Assembly (NCBI RefSeq): GCF_003243515.1
Contig: NZ_QFRA01000047.1
Coordinates: 1-14,695 of the forward strand
DNA from: Corynebacterium kroppenstedtii
GTDB taxonomy: Bacteria; Actinomycetota; Actinomycetes; Mycobacteriales; Mycobacteriaceae
Length of the DNA stretch: 14,695 nucleotides
Direction of reading: 5' to 3'
In this document: piece after piece, positions 6,731 through 13,547 of the stretch
Position numbering within the stretch: position 1 is the stretch's first letter
Layout: each line of letters starts with the position of its first letter
The notes under the pieces: model-generated
The model's database searches: none
The model's input: only the letters and a program-made list of their open reading frames with translations
Told to the model about the DNA's origin: nothing
Made by a program: the position numbers and the translations under genes

Positions 6731-9253
6731 TTAGCGCGGGGATTCGTCGGGCAATGACGGCGTGTCGCGAACAAGAACGGTGTACGGATGCTGGTGGAAG
6801 AGGTCCGCGAGAGCGATGTCGCCGCTGTACCGTTCACCCGTAAAACGGTCGCTCCACCGTCCGGCGGGAAGGGATAGTGTCGTGTCTTTCCACCCACCCG
6901 ATCGTTCGAGTTCGAGTGGCTTGCGAGTCACCAGAACGACGACGTCCACGTCGGTATGACGGCTACCTCGTGCGAAGCCTATGGCGTGATGAGCTGCCGG
7001 ACCTTGCGCAAAAACGGGGACGTAGGACGCTCCGATAAAGCTATACGGGCGTTCGCGCCGAACCGCTAGTGCCACAGCTGTGACCGCGATCTTGCGAGCC
7101 TGGGAATCAGGAAGCAGAGGAATATCGTCGACGCTAGGGCCCTCGGGTGATGACACGTGAGCGCCGAGCTCGACAGCCTCGCGGATTTCTGCCAACGCGG
7201 CCCGTCGTAAGTGATAGTCGACGAAACGGCGGTTATCGGGATCAACCAAACTGTCTTCGGGGAACTCAGTGCCTTGATAAATATCAGGTATCCCGGGGGC
7301 GAGGAGCTGAAGCAGTTTCCGTGACAGACTAACGATATGCCCAGATGAAGCTATCTTTTGTACAAAGCTGGTGATGAATTCTGCAGTCTCTTCTGTAAAC
7401 AGCGAGTCAATCCATTCGTGGATGGACGTTTCGAATTCCTCATTGACGTCGGTCCACTCGGTGTGCAAACCGGCTTCGCGCACAGCCTTGGTGGCGTATT
7501 CATGAAGTCGATCGATGAGCTGTGAGTCGATCCGTCCCGACGATGGCCACACGCCGATAATGTTCTGAATCAAGAACAGTGATGTCGCCGGATCCGGAGC
7601 AGGAGCGCGGGTGGCTAATCCGCTCAGGAACTCGCGGTAGTCATCGGGGATTTCGGTGAGCTCGATAATCCGCGCACGAGTATCTTCACCACGTTTCGTG
7701 TCGTGGGTTGTCAGCGTCGTCATGGACCGTGGCCACAAATTTGCCCGCTCGGACTGGAGGAGGTGGAATTCGGCCGCTGACACACCGAAAAGCCCAGGTG
7801 AACCTCCTACCTCTTGAAGAGCGACTAACCGGCACGCGCGATAGAAGGCAGTATCTTCAACACCCTTCGCCATGACCGCGCCACACACTTGGGCGAATCG
7901 CGTCCAGGCCTCCCCATAGCTCATGAGACCTGCCGTCATGAGGTCGAGGGCCGCGCTCCGCTCGGGATTGTCGTGGGCCATCTTCCGGATAACAGTGGAG
8001 GTTAATCGCGAAAGCGATAGGTAATCGGCACGATAGACCGGCATATGGGCAATGACGTCGGTGACGGTCAACGTCAGTTCCTCATCGGTCACATCTCTGC
8101 CGATGGTTGACCAGTTGTCATGCCGGATGGCGCGTGCCAGTCGACGCACCTCTGCAGCTAACTCATTTGTTGCGACATCGCGTTTCAGAGCGACGATGGC
8201 AGACTCATAACTGTCGGAATCCCAGGTTGATTCAGACCTTTCCTGTGCGATAGCACCCAAGCTTTTTTCGGCAGCACGGTTGATAAAGATGCCGTCTAGT
8301 TCACGAAGCGCGTCGTAGCCTGTGGTTCCGTCGACGTCGAGCCGCGGATCCAAAGGCTCAGCGTTGCCAAGGATCTTTTCGATGAGGAGTAAGCGGTGAT
8401 CACCCACGACGCAACGGAGACGTGACAAATAGCCGAACGGGTCGGCGAGCCCGTCAGGATGGTCGACGCGGACCCCGTCGATAAAACCAGCTGCGATGAG
8501 TTTCCGCAGCACCCGGTGCGTATGCTCGAAGACAACGGGATCTTCTTGTCGGATTCCCGCAAGACCGTTCACAGAGAAGAAACGACGGTAGCCGATGACC
8601 CCATCGCGCCAATACCGCAGGGCGTAGCGCTGTTTTGAGAGGACGTCGAGGGGGTCGTCTCCTTCTGTACCGGGGCGAACGGGAAAGTAGTTGCCGTAGT
8701 AGTCCAGGAGGAATCGGCAGGGTTCACCACTGCCTTCTACATGAGCAGGCGCGTTGTCCTCATCGATGGGGACGATAGTGATGGCATTGATGTCATCGGG
8801 GCTGCCGAGAACTGGGATGCCTAGCTTTCCATCGGCCCCGTTGCCAGGGGACCAGTCGATATCGAAATAGGAGTTGAATCGTGATTCTTCTCCGTAGGTG
8901 AGGACGTCCCACCACCAAGGATTGTCTTTAGGCGTATCGATACCCAAGTGATTGGGAACGATGTCAATGATGATTCCTAGCCCTTCCTCATGTGCTGCTT
9001 GAGCTAATTCCTCGAATCCCTCGCGTCCTCCCAGGGCGGGATTGACTTCGGTGGGATCGATGACGTCGTAGTTATGGTTCGACGACGGTGGAGCGGTCAG
9101 GATAGGGGAGAGGTAGAGGTGAGAGACGCCCAGTTCGTTGAGGTAGGGTACAATGGCCTTCGCGTCGGCAAAGGTGAAAGACCGCCCGTGCGGATCTGCA
9201 TCCGGGCCGCGCAATTGCAGCCGGTACGTGGCTGAGAGTGAACGGCGTGGCAT
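6731..9253 (-). CDS. treY: Malto-oligosyltrehalose synthase
   Basis: TreY is an intramolecular transglucosylase: it converts the reducing-end alpha-1,4 bond of a malto-oligosaccharide to alpha,alpha-1,1, giving the substrate of TreZ. The 840-residue length suits the family. GH13 features in order are the N-terminal PRRSLSATYRLQL, DIVPNHLG (97-104), DGVRVDHPDGLADP with nucleophile D264, LLLIEKILG with acid/base E292, the TreY-type TTGYDAL (310-316), AKGVEDTAFYR (462-472), TTHDTKRGEDTRAR (515-528) with H517/D518, and PDIYQGTE near the C-terminus. ATG 9251-9253 has AGAGG 6 nt upstream inside a GAGGAAAGAGG purine tract. The gene follows the unknown 313-residue gene by 51 bp and precedes the alarmone synthetase. 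Its partner treZ lies about 4 kb away on the same strand, not in the same operon. Confidence 0.96.
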   Translation of the reverse strand: MPRRSLSATYRLQLRGPDADPHGRSFTFADAKAIVPYLNELGVSHLYLSPILTAPPSSNHNYDVIDPTEVNPALGGREGFEELAQAAHEEGLGIIIDIVPNHLGIDTPKDNPWWWDVLTYGEESRFNSYFDIDWSPGNGADGKLGIPVLGSPDDINAITIVPIDEDNAPAHVEGSGEPCRFLLDYYGNYFPVRPGTEGDDPLDVLSKQRYALRYWRDGVIGYRRFFSVNGLAGIRQEDPVVFEHTHRVLRKLIAAGFIDGVRVDHPDGLADPFGYLSRLRCVVGDHRLLLIEKILGNAEPLDPRLDVDGTTGYDALRELDGIFINRAAEKSLGAIAQERSESTWDSDSYESAIVALKRDVATNELAAEVRRLARAIRHDNWSTIGRDVTDEELTLTVTDVIAHMPVYRADYLSLSRLTSTVIRKMAHDNPERSAALDLMTAGLMSYGEAWTRFAQVCGAVMAKGVEDTAFYRACRLVALQEVGGSPGLFGVSAAEFHLLQSERANLWPRSMTTLTTHDTKRGEDTRARIIELTEIPDDYREFLSGLATRAPAPDPATSLFLIQNIIGVWPSSGRIDSQLIDRLHEYATKAVREAGLHTEWTDVNEEFETSIHEWIDSLFTEETAEFITSFVQKIASSGHIVSLSRKLLQLLAPGIPDIYQGTEFPEDSLVDPDNRRFVDYHLRRAALAEIREAVELGAHVSSPEGPSVDDIPLLPDSQARKIAVTAVALAVRRERPYSFIGASYVPVFAQGPAAHHAIGFARGSRHTDVDVVVLVTRKPLELERSGGWKDTTLSLPAGRWSDRFTGERYSGDIALADLFHQHPYTVLVRDTPSLPDESPR

Positions 9254-9276
9254 GGTCTACCTCTTTCCTCATTGTC

Positions 9277-9301
9277 CCGTGGAGGTGGTTGATGTCCACG
9301 G
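9277..9301. other. Perfect 7-bp intergenic hairpin upstream of treY
   Basis: CCGTGGA (9277-9283) and TCCACGG (9295-9301) are perfect inverted repeats around an 11-nt loop. They fill most of the 51-bp gap between the 313-residue gene and the treY ribosome-binding site. No T run follows on either strand, so an mRNA processing or stability stem, or an operator, fits better than a terminator. Confidence 0.5.
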
Positions 9302-9304
9302 TCT

Positions 9305-10246
9305 TTAGTGTTCTCGGACACCGTAATAGCTGCTAGGTGATGTCGGCATGTAGGCCGTGTGACGCGACAGAGTGCTGTCGCTCGCGCGGATTGTGTCCAG
9401 AATGGGCGCAGGTTGGCTACAGCTCGATCCAGGTCTCCACTGTACTTGCTTTTCTGGAAAGACCCAGGGCTCGGGAAAACGGTTGTCAATCTTCCATAGC
9501 TGGCGGAAGAGCTCAAACGTGCTATCTGGCCAATGATGTTTTAACCATTGATGGGCACGGAGAAGAGACTGTGTTTCGTTAATGGGGATGGCGATGAGAT
9601 TTCCGTTCTTGATGCACCCGATCAACGTGGGACGAGACCATTGTTCATAGAGGTAGTCTCTGAGAATTCGCATGAGGATAGGGTGGCTCAACCAGGCATG
9701 AGCGTTGGGGACTATCTGGTCTTCATTCGATTGCGGACCCGTCATGGTGCTCTCGCCCCGAGAACGAACTGATGCCTCTAGCTGCGGCAATGAATCGTCA
9801 CAATTATCGATATCTAGTGGGGGCGGGGGCGGTGTGCGAAGTTCCCACCCGGTTGCACCTGGAATGGTGGTGTCAAGAGAGCGATAGTGGATTCGCAGGC
9901 CTTTTTCCGTAGAGAAGAACTCCAGGAAATTATCTGCTGCGCTACCCCACCCGTGATTCGCCGGGCACGTGAGACTATCGCGATCGATGGGCGTCCCGTG
10001 TTTATCAGTGAGCCGAGCTACAAGACCTGCACCGAGGTGAACGAGCGCGTCGCGGTAGTGCGAGACCTGAGTCAGTGGTTGGAGCTCGAGTTGGTGGCTC
10101 TGCATGGGCGCATTGCTCGGTGAGCTGCTCAGTGTCTCAGTGCTCGAGCGTCTTTGGTCTACAGCGAACGACGAGACGGAACGGGAAGGAAGAAGCGAAG
10201 AACTTGCCTGATGAGGTGTCATGCTTCTTATTGACGACGCGACCAC
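9305..10246 (-). CDS. Hypothetical protein, 313 residues, unrecognised
   Basis: I do not recognise a family. The first ~47 residues are Ser-rich and low in complexity and may not be translated. From about residue 48 the protein looks globular, with a Trp/His-rich segment NAHAWLSHP...YLYEQWSRPTLIGCIKNGNLIAIPINETQ and then LLRAHQWLKHHWPDSTFELFRQLWKIDNRF. A proline run (TPPPPPL, about 137-143) divides the two halves. There is no signal peptide, membrane helix or known catalytic motif. Start choice is open: GTG 10246-10244 has GGAA about 9 nt upstream, ATG 10222-10220 has only AAGAAG placed too close, and ATG 10105-10103 has none. It sits between the aldolase terminator and treY, 51 bp before treY, so co-transcription with treY is likely. 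The same-strand frame is much longer than competing frames, which supports a real gene. Confidence 0.62.
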   Translation of the reverse strand: MVASSIRSMTPHQASSSLLPSRSVSSFAVDQRRSSTETLSSSPSNAPMQSHQLELQPLTQVSHYRDALVHLGAGLVARLTDKHGTPIDRDSLTCPANHGWGSAADNFLEFFSTEKGLRIHYRSLDTTIPGATGWELRTPPPPPLDIDNCDDSLPQLEASVRSRGESTMTGPQSNEDQIVPNAHAWLSHPILMRILRDYLYEQWSRPTLIGCIKNGNLIAIPINETQSLLRAHQWLKHHWPDSTFELFRQLWKIDNRFPEPWVFPEKQVQWRPGSSCSQPAPILDTIRASDSTLSRHTAYMPTSPSSYYGVREH

Positions 10247-10320
10247 CGTATGGTTCCGGGCGATCTCAATATGTGGCGAGGGCCACTATGAGGTGGCGAT
10301 GCAACACTGCGTGGTACTTT

Positions 10321-10345
10321 CACACTGTGGTTCTTCCACATTGTG
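10321..10345. promoter_or_regulatory. Imperfect operator-like palindrome
   Basis: CACACTGTGG and CCACATTGTG are inverted arms around TTCTT with one mismatched pair, containing the perfect core TGTGG-N5-CCACA (10326-10340). It lies 75-100 bp upstream of the possible starts of the 313-residue gene and just beyond the aldolase terminator. It resembles a regulator site, but the half-site and odd spacing differ from GlxR. Confidence 0.4.
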
Positions 10346-10360
10346 ACAAGTCCGCGCATA

Positions 10361-10391
10361 GAAAAACGGGTAACAACTGCACTGTCACCCG
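10361..10391 (-). terminator. Intrinsic terminator of the aldolase gene
   Basis: On the minus strand CGGGTGACA (10391-10383) pairs with TGTTACCCG (10375-10367) through 9 pairs including one G-U, around a 7-nt loop. TTTTTC follows at once (10366-10361). It lies 46 bp past the aldolase stop and is the clearest Rho-independent terminator in the window. Confidence 0.8.
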
Positions 10392-10436
10392 GAATTCCAT
10401 CACCAATGGGCTGGGTTAGCCCTCGTTTTGTCGCTA

Positions 10437-11327
10437 TTAGCCTGCGATCGAAGCCTTGTAAATACCATCAATCGTGGTAGCCAAGGTGTTGTCGAACTCT
10501 TTCTGCGACTGATCAGCGGTCAGTCCCTCGAGGAGAGCACGAGAGAACGATGCGATGAGGCCCTTGTTGCGGGAAAGGCGCTCGTTAGCGTCGTCACGTT
10601 CGTAACCACCGGACAGCGCTACAACACGCATAACCTTCGGGTGGTTGATGAGGTCTTCGTAGAAGTTATCGACGGTCGGGATGGAGACCTTAATCATGAC
10701 CTGCTGGCCCTCAGGAATGTCATCCAGGCCCTTCAGAAGCGCAGCCTTCAGAAGCTCTTCAGCCTCCTTCTTGTCGTCGATAGAGATGGTGACCTCGGGC
10801 TCGAGGATCGGAACCATGCCCTTGGCCAGGACCTGCTTACCAATCTCAAACTGCTGGTCAACAACAGCATGGATGCCCTCAGCGTTAGCAGCGTTAATAA
10901 CCGAACGCTCCTTGGTGCCGAAGATGCCCTTCTCGACGCCACGGTCGAGAAGCTTATCGAGCTCAGGCATGGGCTTCATGACCTGAACGTCGTTCTCTTC
11001 GTCGGCCAGACCCTTGTCGATCTTGAGAAGCGGAACGATACCCTTCTTCTCCCAGAGGTACTGGGCGGTAGGAATGCCTTCAATCTCGCGGTCCATCGTC
11101 ATTTCGAACAGGATGGCTGCGAGTACCTTCTCGGAGGTGAAGGATGGAGAGGTAATCAGACGGCTACGCATAGCGTGGACAAGATCAAACATCTCAGCAT
11201 CAGAGGAATATGCGTCATCTTGGATGCCGTAAGCGCGAAGCGCCTTCGGGGTGGATCCGCCGGATTGGTCAAGGGCAGCGATGAAGCCCTTGGCCTCAGT
11301 CATGCGAGTGGCCTGCTCCTGGTTCAT
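10437..11327 (-). CDS. fda: Fructose-bisphosphate aldolase, class I (bacterial Schiff-base type)
   Basis: This enzyme reversibly splits fructose 1,6-bisphosphate into glyceraldehyde 3-phosphate and dihydroxyacetone phosphate. It is the 296-residue bacterial class I form, like staphylococcal Fda, with no zinc site. Visible features are AALDQSGGSTPKAL (17-30), PLLKIDKG (99-106), the ILEPEV motif with E177, the probable Schiff-base lysine K213 in VMIKVSIPTVDNFY, and the phosphate-binding ALSGGY (237-242). Strong codon bias and an AAGGAG Shine-Dalgarno 5 nt from ATG 11327-11325 point to high expression. A terminator follows at 10361-10391, so it is probably monocistronic. The class is notable: from memory, C. 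glutamicum Fda is the unrelated class II metalloenzyme. Whether this genome also has class II cannot be seen here. The 5' region is long, with a GlxR-like site. Confidence 0.95.
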   Translation of the reverse strand: MNQEQATRMTEAKGFIAALDQSGGSTPKALRAYGIQDDAYSSDAEMFDLVHAMRSRLITSPSFTSEKVLAAILFEMTMDREIEGIPTAQYLWEKKGIVPLLKIDKGLADEENDVQVMKPMPELDKLLDRGVEKGIFGTKERSVINAANAEGIHAVVDQQFEIGKQVLAKGMVPILEPEVTISIDDKKEAEELLKAALLKGLDDIPEGQQVMIKVSIPTVDNFYEDLINHPKVMRVVALSGGYERDDANERLSRNKGLIASFSRALLEGLTADQSQKEFDNTLATTIDGIYKASIAG

Positions 11328-11332
11328 TACAG

Positions 11333-11338
11333 CTCCTT
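11333..11338 (-). promoter_or_regulatory. Consensus Shine-Dalgarno of the aldolase gene
   Basis: AAGGAG on the minus strand, 5 nt before ATG 11327. It decides the start and indicates efficient translation. Confidence 0.75.
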
Positions 11339-11342
11339 CTAT

Positions 11343-11360
11343 GTTGCCATCATGGGCAAC
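11343..11360. other. 5'-UTR hairpin just before the aldolase ribosome-binding site
   Basis: GTTGCC (11343-11348) and GGCAAC (11355-11360) form a perfect 6-bp stem around ATCATG. In the aldolase mRNA the stem ends 4 nt before the AAGGAG box. It may protect or tune the leader, or be a DNA operator. Confidence 0.45.
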
Positions 11361-11415
11361 GTCGATGTCGTGTAGACGTTCTCCGTTATTTGTGGGAGAT
11401 CATCTGTCGCGCTCT

Positions 11416-11421
11416 ATGGTA
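11416..11421 (-). promoter_or_regulatory. Candidate proximal -10 box for the aldolase gene
   Basis: TACCAT on the minus strand, with TGTTCA as a weak -35 at 17 bp (11444-11439). The predicted start near 11409 gives a leader of about 80 nt that includes the 11343-11360 hairpin. Confidence 0.4.
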
Positions 11422-11462
11422 GCCCGAAAATGTCTGAATGAACACCGGTCGGACAAAAAATT

Positions 11463-11492
11463 GCGATCATTTCTGGCGAGTTTTCATCGCCA
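11463..11492 (-). other. Overlapping alternative hairpins followed by a T run
   Basis: On the minus strand TGGCGA (11492-11487) can pair with TCGCCA (11479-11474). An overlapping GCGAT (11490-11486) can instead pair with ATCGC (11467-11463), which is followed by AA and six T (11460-11455). The two stems exclude each other. Both are short, so an attenuator is only a possibility. Confidence 0.25.
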
Positions 11493-11603
11493 TGTGTGCC
11501 GATTACGGCAGTGGGATAAGGGCGGAAGTGGAGTTTGTGACGAGTGTCAGTTCGTTTACGTGCAGTAATGCCCATTCGTAGCTAACCGCAACTAATCGGG
11601 CAC

Positions 11604-11609
11604 ATTATC
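11604..11609 (-). promoter_or_regulatory. Candidate distal -10 box for the aldolase gene
   Basis: GATAAT on the minus strand matches TATAAT at five of six bases; no good -35 is present. The predicted start near 11597 puts the GlxR-like site at about -55, a usual place for a CRP-type activator. The leader would be about 270 nt. Confidence 0.4.
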
Positions 11610-11644
11610 GCCCTATTCGGGCATCGTGAAGCATGAGAAAATGT

Positions 11645-11660
11645 TGTGACAAACTTCACA
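11645..11660. promoter_or_regulatory. GlxR/CRP-type binding site
   Basis: TGTGACAAACTTCACA has perfect TGTGA and TCACA half-sites separated by 6 bp, the architecture of the corynebacterial cAMP regulator GlxR (TGTGA-N6-TCACA). The preferred central TA is absent. It is about 320 bp upstream of the aldolase ATG and 148 bp beyond the exonuclease stop, in non-coding DNA. GlxR controls many central carbon genes, so the aldolase is the obvious target. Confidence 0.65.
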
Positions 11661-11669
11661 GAGTTATAT

Positions 11670-11774
11670 GGGATGTAACCCAGGCTATGTGGGTCAATCC
11701 ATCCCTTTTCAGGCTCCGGTGGTGAGGTTCCGGCCCTCGATCCCTGCGCCTCAATCGTGAGCCTGAAGAACCTC
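11670..11774. other. Structured intergenic element with nested and crossing inverted repeats
   Basis: A hairpin, GGGATG (11670-11675) with CATCCC (11700-11705) plus an inner ACCC/GGGT stem, is followed by two crossing helices. TTCAGGCTC (11708-11716) pairs with GAGCCTGAA (11759-11767), and GAGGTTC (11724-11730) pairs with GAACCTC (11768-11774). The order A-B-A'-B' with A' and B' adjacent is an H-type pseudoknot or two alternative folds. It resembles a structured RNA, but I match it to no known riboswitch or small RNA, and the transcribed strand is unclear. Confidence 0.4.
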
Positions 11775-11807
11775 CTCGAAGGAAAACATGGAATCAGGTG
11801 TCGATAC

Positions 11808-13475
11808 TTAATTGAGGTCTAGTGCATCGAGAAGCTGGCCTTGATTCCAGATCTCGATCTCTTGCCCTTTTTCCTGAAGCTCCTCAGCACGTTTCTGTTT
11901 CGACGTCTTCCCATTCCATTCCCCGCAGACAAGGAGAGTGGTCTTCTTTGTCACATTCTTGCCGACGGTTCCGCCCGCCTGTGCGATCGCTTGCCACAGT
12001 TGTCCCTTATCCAAGGGAGAGAATTCACCAGTCAACGTCACGTTTTTGCCAAAGAGCGGTCCGTTGGGGTTGGCGTCCGTATTCGTCTCAGGAATATCAC
12101 GGGGAGTAGCAACGGATTCCCAGTTGGAAGGTCCACGGTTCCCCCGCGTTTTCCCATTTCGTGATGACTGCTGGTGATCCGACCGCGATCGTCGCGTTTT
12201 CCGAAAAAGTGACAGCGAATTGTTTTTCACTGTTCCGAACGTGTAGCCCGCCGATTCGACGACCTCCGCCATCGATTGGACGTCTGATGGCGGCTCAGTG
12301 TCGCGAGGAGAAATTCCGCACAAACTCAACATGATTTCGCCACAAGCGCGGGCATCTGCCAGGGCATCGTGATGATGAAATGCGTTTGAACCCGCCGATT
12401 GAGCCACCGTCGTCAACTTATAATTCGGAAGCTCGGGGTGGACCGCGCGTGCAAGGAGGTAGGTGCAGGCGAAAGTAATGTTCGGAATGTCGACTTTCTC
12501 TGCCCGAGCCGCGTCCCGGAGCGCGACCATATCGAACTTGGCATTGTGGGCGACGATGGGGAGGTTTTCTTTCCTGAGGAGCTCTGCAAGTTGCTCCAAC
12601 CGGTCATGGCATGACGGCTCATCAGCGACTTTATCAGGGGTAATCCCATGGATCGCGGTGGTCGCCGGCGTGAAATCTGGCCACGCCGAAGGCGGTTGGC
12701 ACAGCCACGTGTGGGATTCAGCTTCTTTCCCCTCGTGATACACGACGACACCGAATTGGCATATCGAACCATTAGCTTCGTTCGCCGTTTCGACGTCAAA
12801 AGCAATAAACGAGGGCGGACGTGAATCTAATGTGCCATCGGCAGCCTGAGGAAGACCACCGTGCGAGGCATCGTTATCCGGTGCGGAAGAGCTACCATCC
12901 TGTTTCTTCTCAGTTGATTTCGCTTGGTTGCCTTCTGAGCTGGGACCGGCTGTGCTGTTGCCCCGTTCACCGGTACCACCTACACCGCCAAATGCCGACC
13001 GCGAATCCGTCTGATGAGAAACGGCTCGCGCTATACGACGCAAGCTCTCTAAGTCATCAGCCTGCATCGCAGTGAGGGCTTCATTCGCGAAATCAATAAT
13101 GGATGTGTCGACGGAGTGAGCCGGTGAAAACCGGAGAACGTTAGGTGCGAATTGCGAGCGCTGTCGCGATGTTGGGGGAGTGTCATCCAAAAATAGATTG
13201 ATAAAGCCCGGTTCAAGTGGGGTGGGGTCGGTCCGTGACCAACCACGAATTGAATCCCGATCTATCTTCGTTTCCGGGTCAAGATAAATCTGTGCAGCGG
13301 GGATCCGTGAGATAGTGACCCCGCTTTCACTGATATATGCCGTTCCCCCGAGGATCGGGATTACGGCAACATACTCAGCGTGCGTCGTCTCATCGTCAGC
13401 TTGAATTTGCGAAAAACTAGCGTCAGCTGGGATTCCAGTTCCCGGGGAAGAAATATCAGTGTCGGAATTCGTCAT
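11808..13475 (-). CDS. DEDDh exonuclease (DnaQ/epsilon-like) with C-terminal BRCT domain
   Basis: A probable 3'-5' exonuclease acting in DNA repair or proofreading. Numbering is from an upstream GTG (13487), so subtract 4 for the ATG start. Residues about 35-155 form an N-terminal region of unknown function, followed by a Gly/Ser-rich linker (165-222). The exonuclease domain shows ExoI FIAFDVET (D231, E233), ExoII AHNAKFD (D319) and ExoIII HHHDALAD (H373, D378), so the catalytic set is complete. A basic linker (about 428-455) leads to a BRCT domain (478-557) with GKNVTLTGEF, GGTVGKNVTKKTTLLV and a closing W. This layout is known in corynebacterial and other actinobacterial proteins annotated as DNA polymerase III epsilon. 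ATG 13475 is preferred because GGAG lies 6 nt upstream; GTG 13487 overlaps the -10 candidate. It lies 60 bp after glgX. Confidence 0.88.
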   Translation of the reverse strand: MTNSDTDISSPGTGIPADASFSQIQADDETTHAEYVAVIPILGGTAYISESGVTISRIPAAQIYLDPETKIDRDSIRGWSRTDPTPLEPGFINLFLDDTPPTSRQRSQFAPNVLRFSPAHSVDTSIIDFANEALTAMQADDLESLRRIARAVSHQTDSRSAFGGVGGTGERGNSTAGPSSEGNQAKSTEKKQDGSSSAPDNDASHGGLPQAADGTLDSRPPSFIAFDVETANEANGSICQFGVVVYHEGKEAESHTWLCQPPSAWPDFTPATTAIHGITPDKVADEPSCHDRLEQLAELLRKENLPIVAHNAKFDMVALRDAARAEKVDIPNITFACTYLLARAVHPELPNYKLTTVAQSAGSNAFHHHDALADARACGEIMLSLCGISPRDTEPPSDVQSMAEVVESAGYTFGTVKNNSLSLFRKTRRSRSDHQQSSRNGKTRGNRGPSNWESVATPRDIPETNTDANPNGPLFGKNVTLTGEFSPLDKGQLWQAIAQAGGTVGKNVTKKTTLLVCGEWNGKTSKQKRAEELQEKGQEIEIWNQGQLLDALDLN

Positions 13476-13485
13476 GGTGCACTCC

Positions 13486-13491
13486 ACTCTA
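13486..13491 (-). promoter_or_regulatory. Candidate -10 box for the exonuclease gene
   Basis: TAGAGT on the minus strand is identical to the box at 4701-4706. The predicted start near 13479 gives a leader of only 3-5 nt before ATG 13475, which favours this ATG over GTG 13487. Confidence 0.4.
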
Positions 13492-13523
13492 ACCAGTTTT
13501 ACGCTGAGCGATGGCAGGTAGCC

Positions 13524-13547
13524 TTATGCCGAATGTTATGCCGAATG
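13524..13547. repeat. Perfect 12-bp tandem duplication across the glgX stop
   Basis: TTATGCCGAATG occurs twice head to tail (13524-13535 and 13536-13547). On the minus strand it repeats the last four glgX codons, His-Ser-Ala-stop, so a second in-frame copy follows the first stop. A recent slippage duplication is the simplest reading. Confidence 0.8.

Noticed and set aside
10428..11375. A 315-codon open frame on the plus strand covering the whole aldolase gene
   Set aside because: It is antisense to a clear, codon-biased aldolase. Such genes avoid codons whose complement is a stop, which keeps the opposite frame open. It starts with TTG, lacks a ribosome-binding site and its translation resembles no protein.
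11536..11551. Second GlxR site, TGTGACGAGTGTCAGT
   Set aside because: The second half-site matches only at three of five bases, so it is left out despite lying near the first site.
11701..11790. TPP, FMN, SAM or SRP RNA identity for the structured intergenic element
   Set aside because: The invariant cores of these RNAs (for example CUGAGA of TPP, or GGUCAGGUCCGGAAGGAAGCA of SRP RNA) are absent on both strands.
11822..12177. Several plus-strand frames over the exonuclease 3' end
   Set aside because: They overlap the BRCT-coding region on the other strand, with no Shine-Dalgarno and no recognisable protein features.
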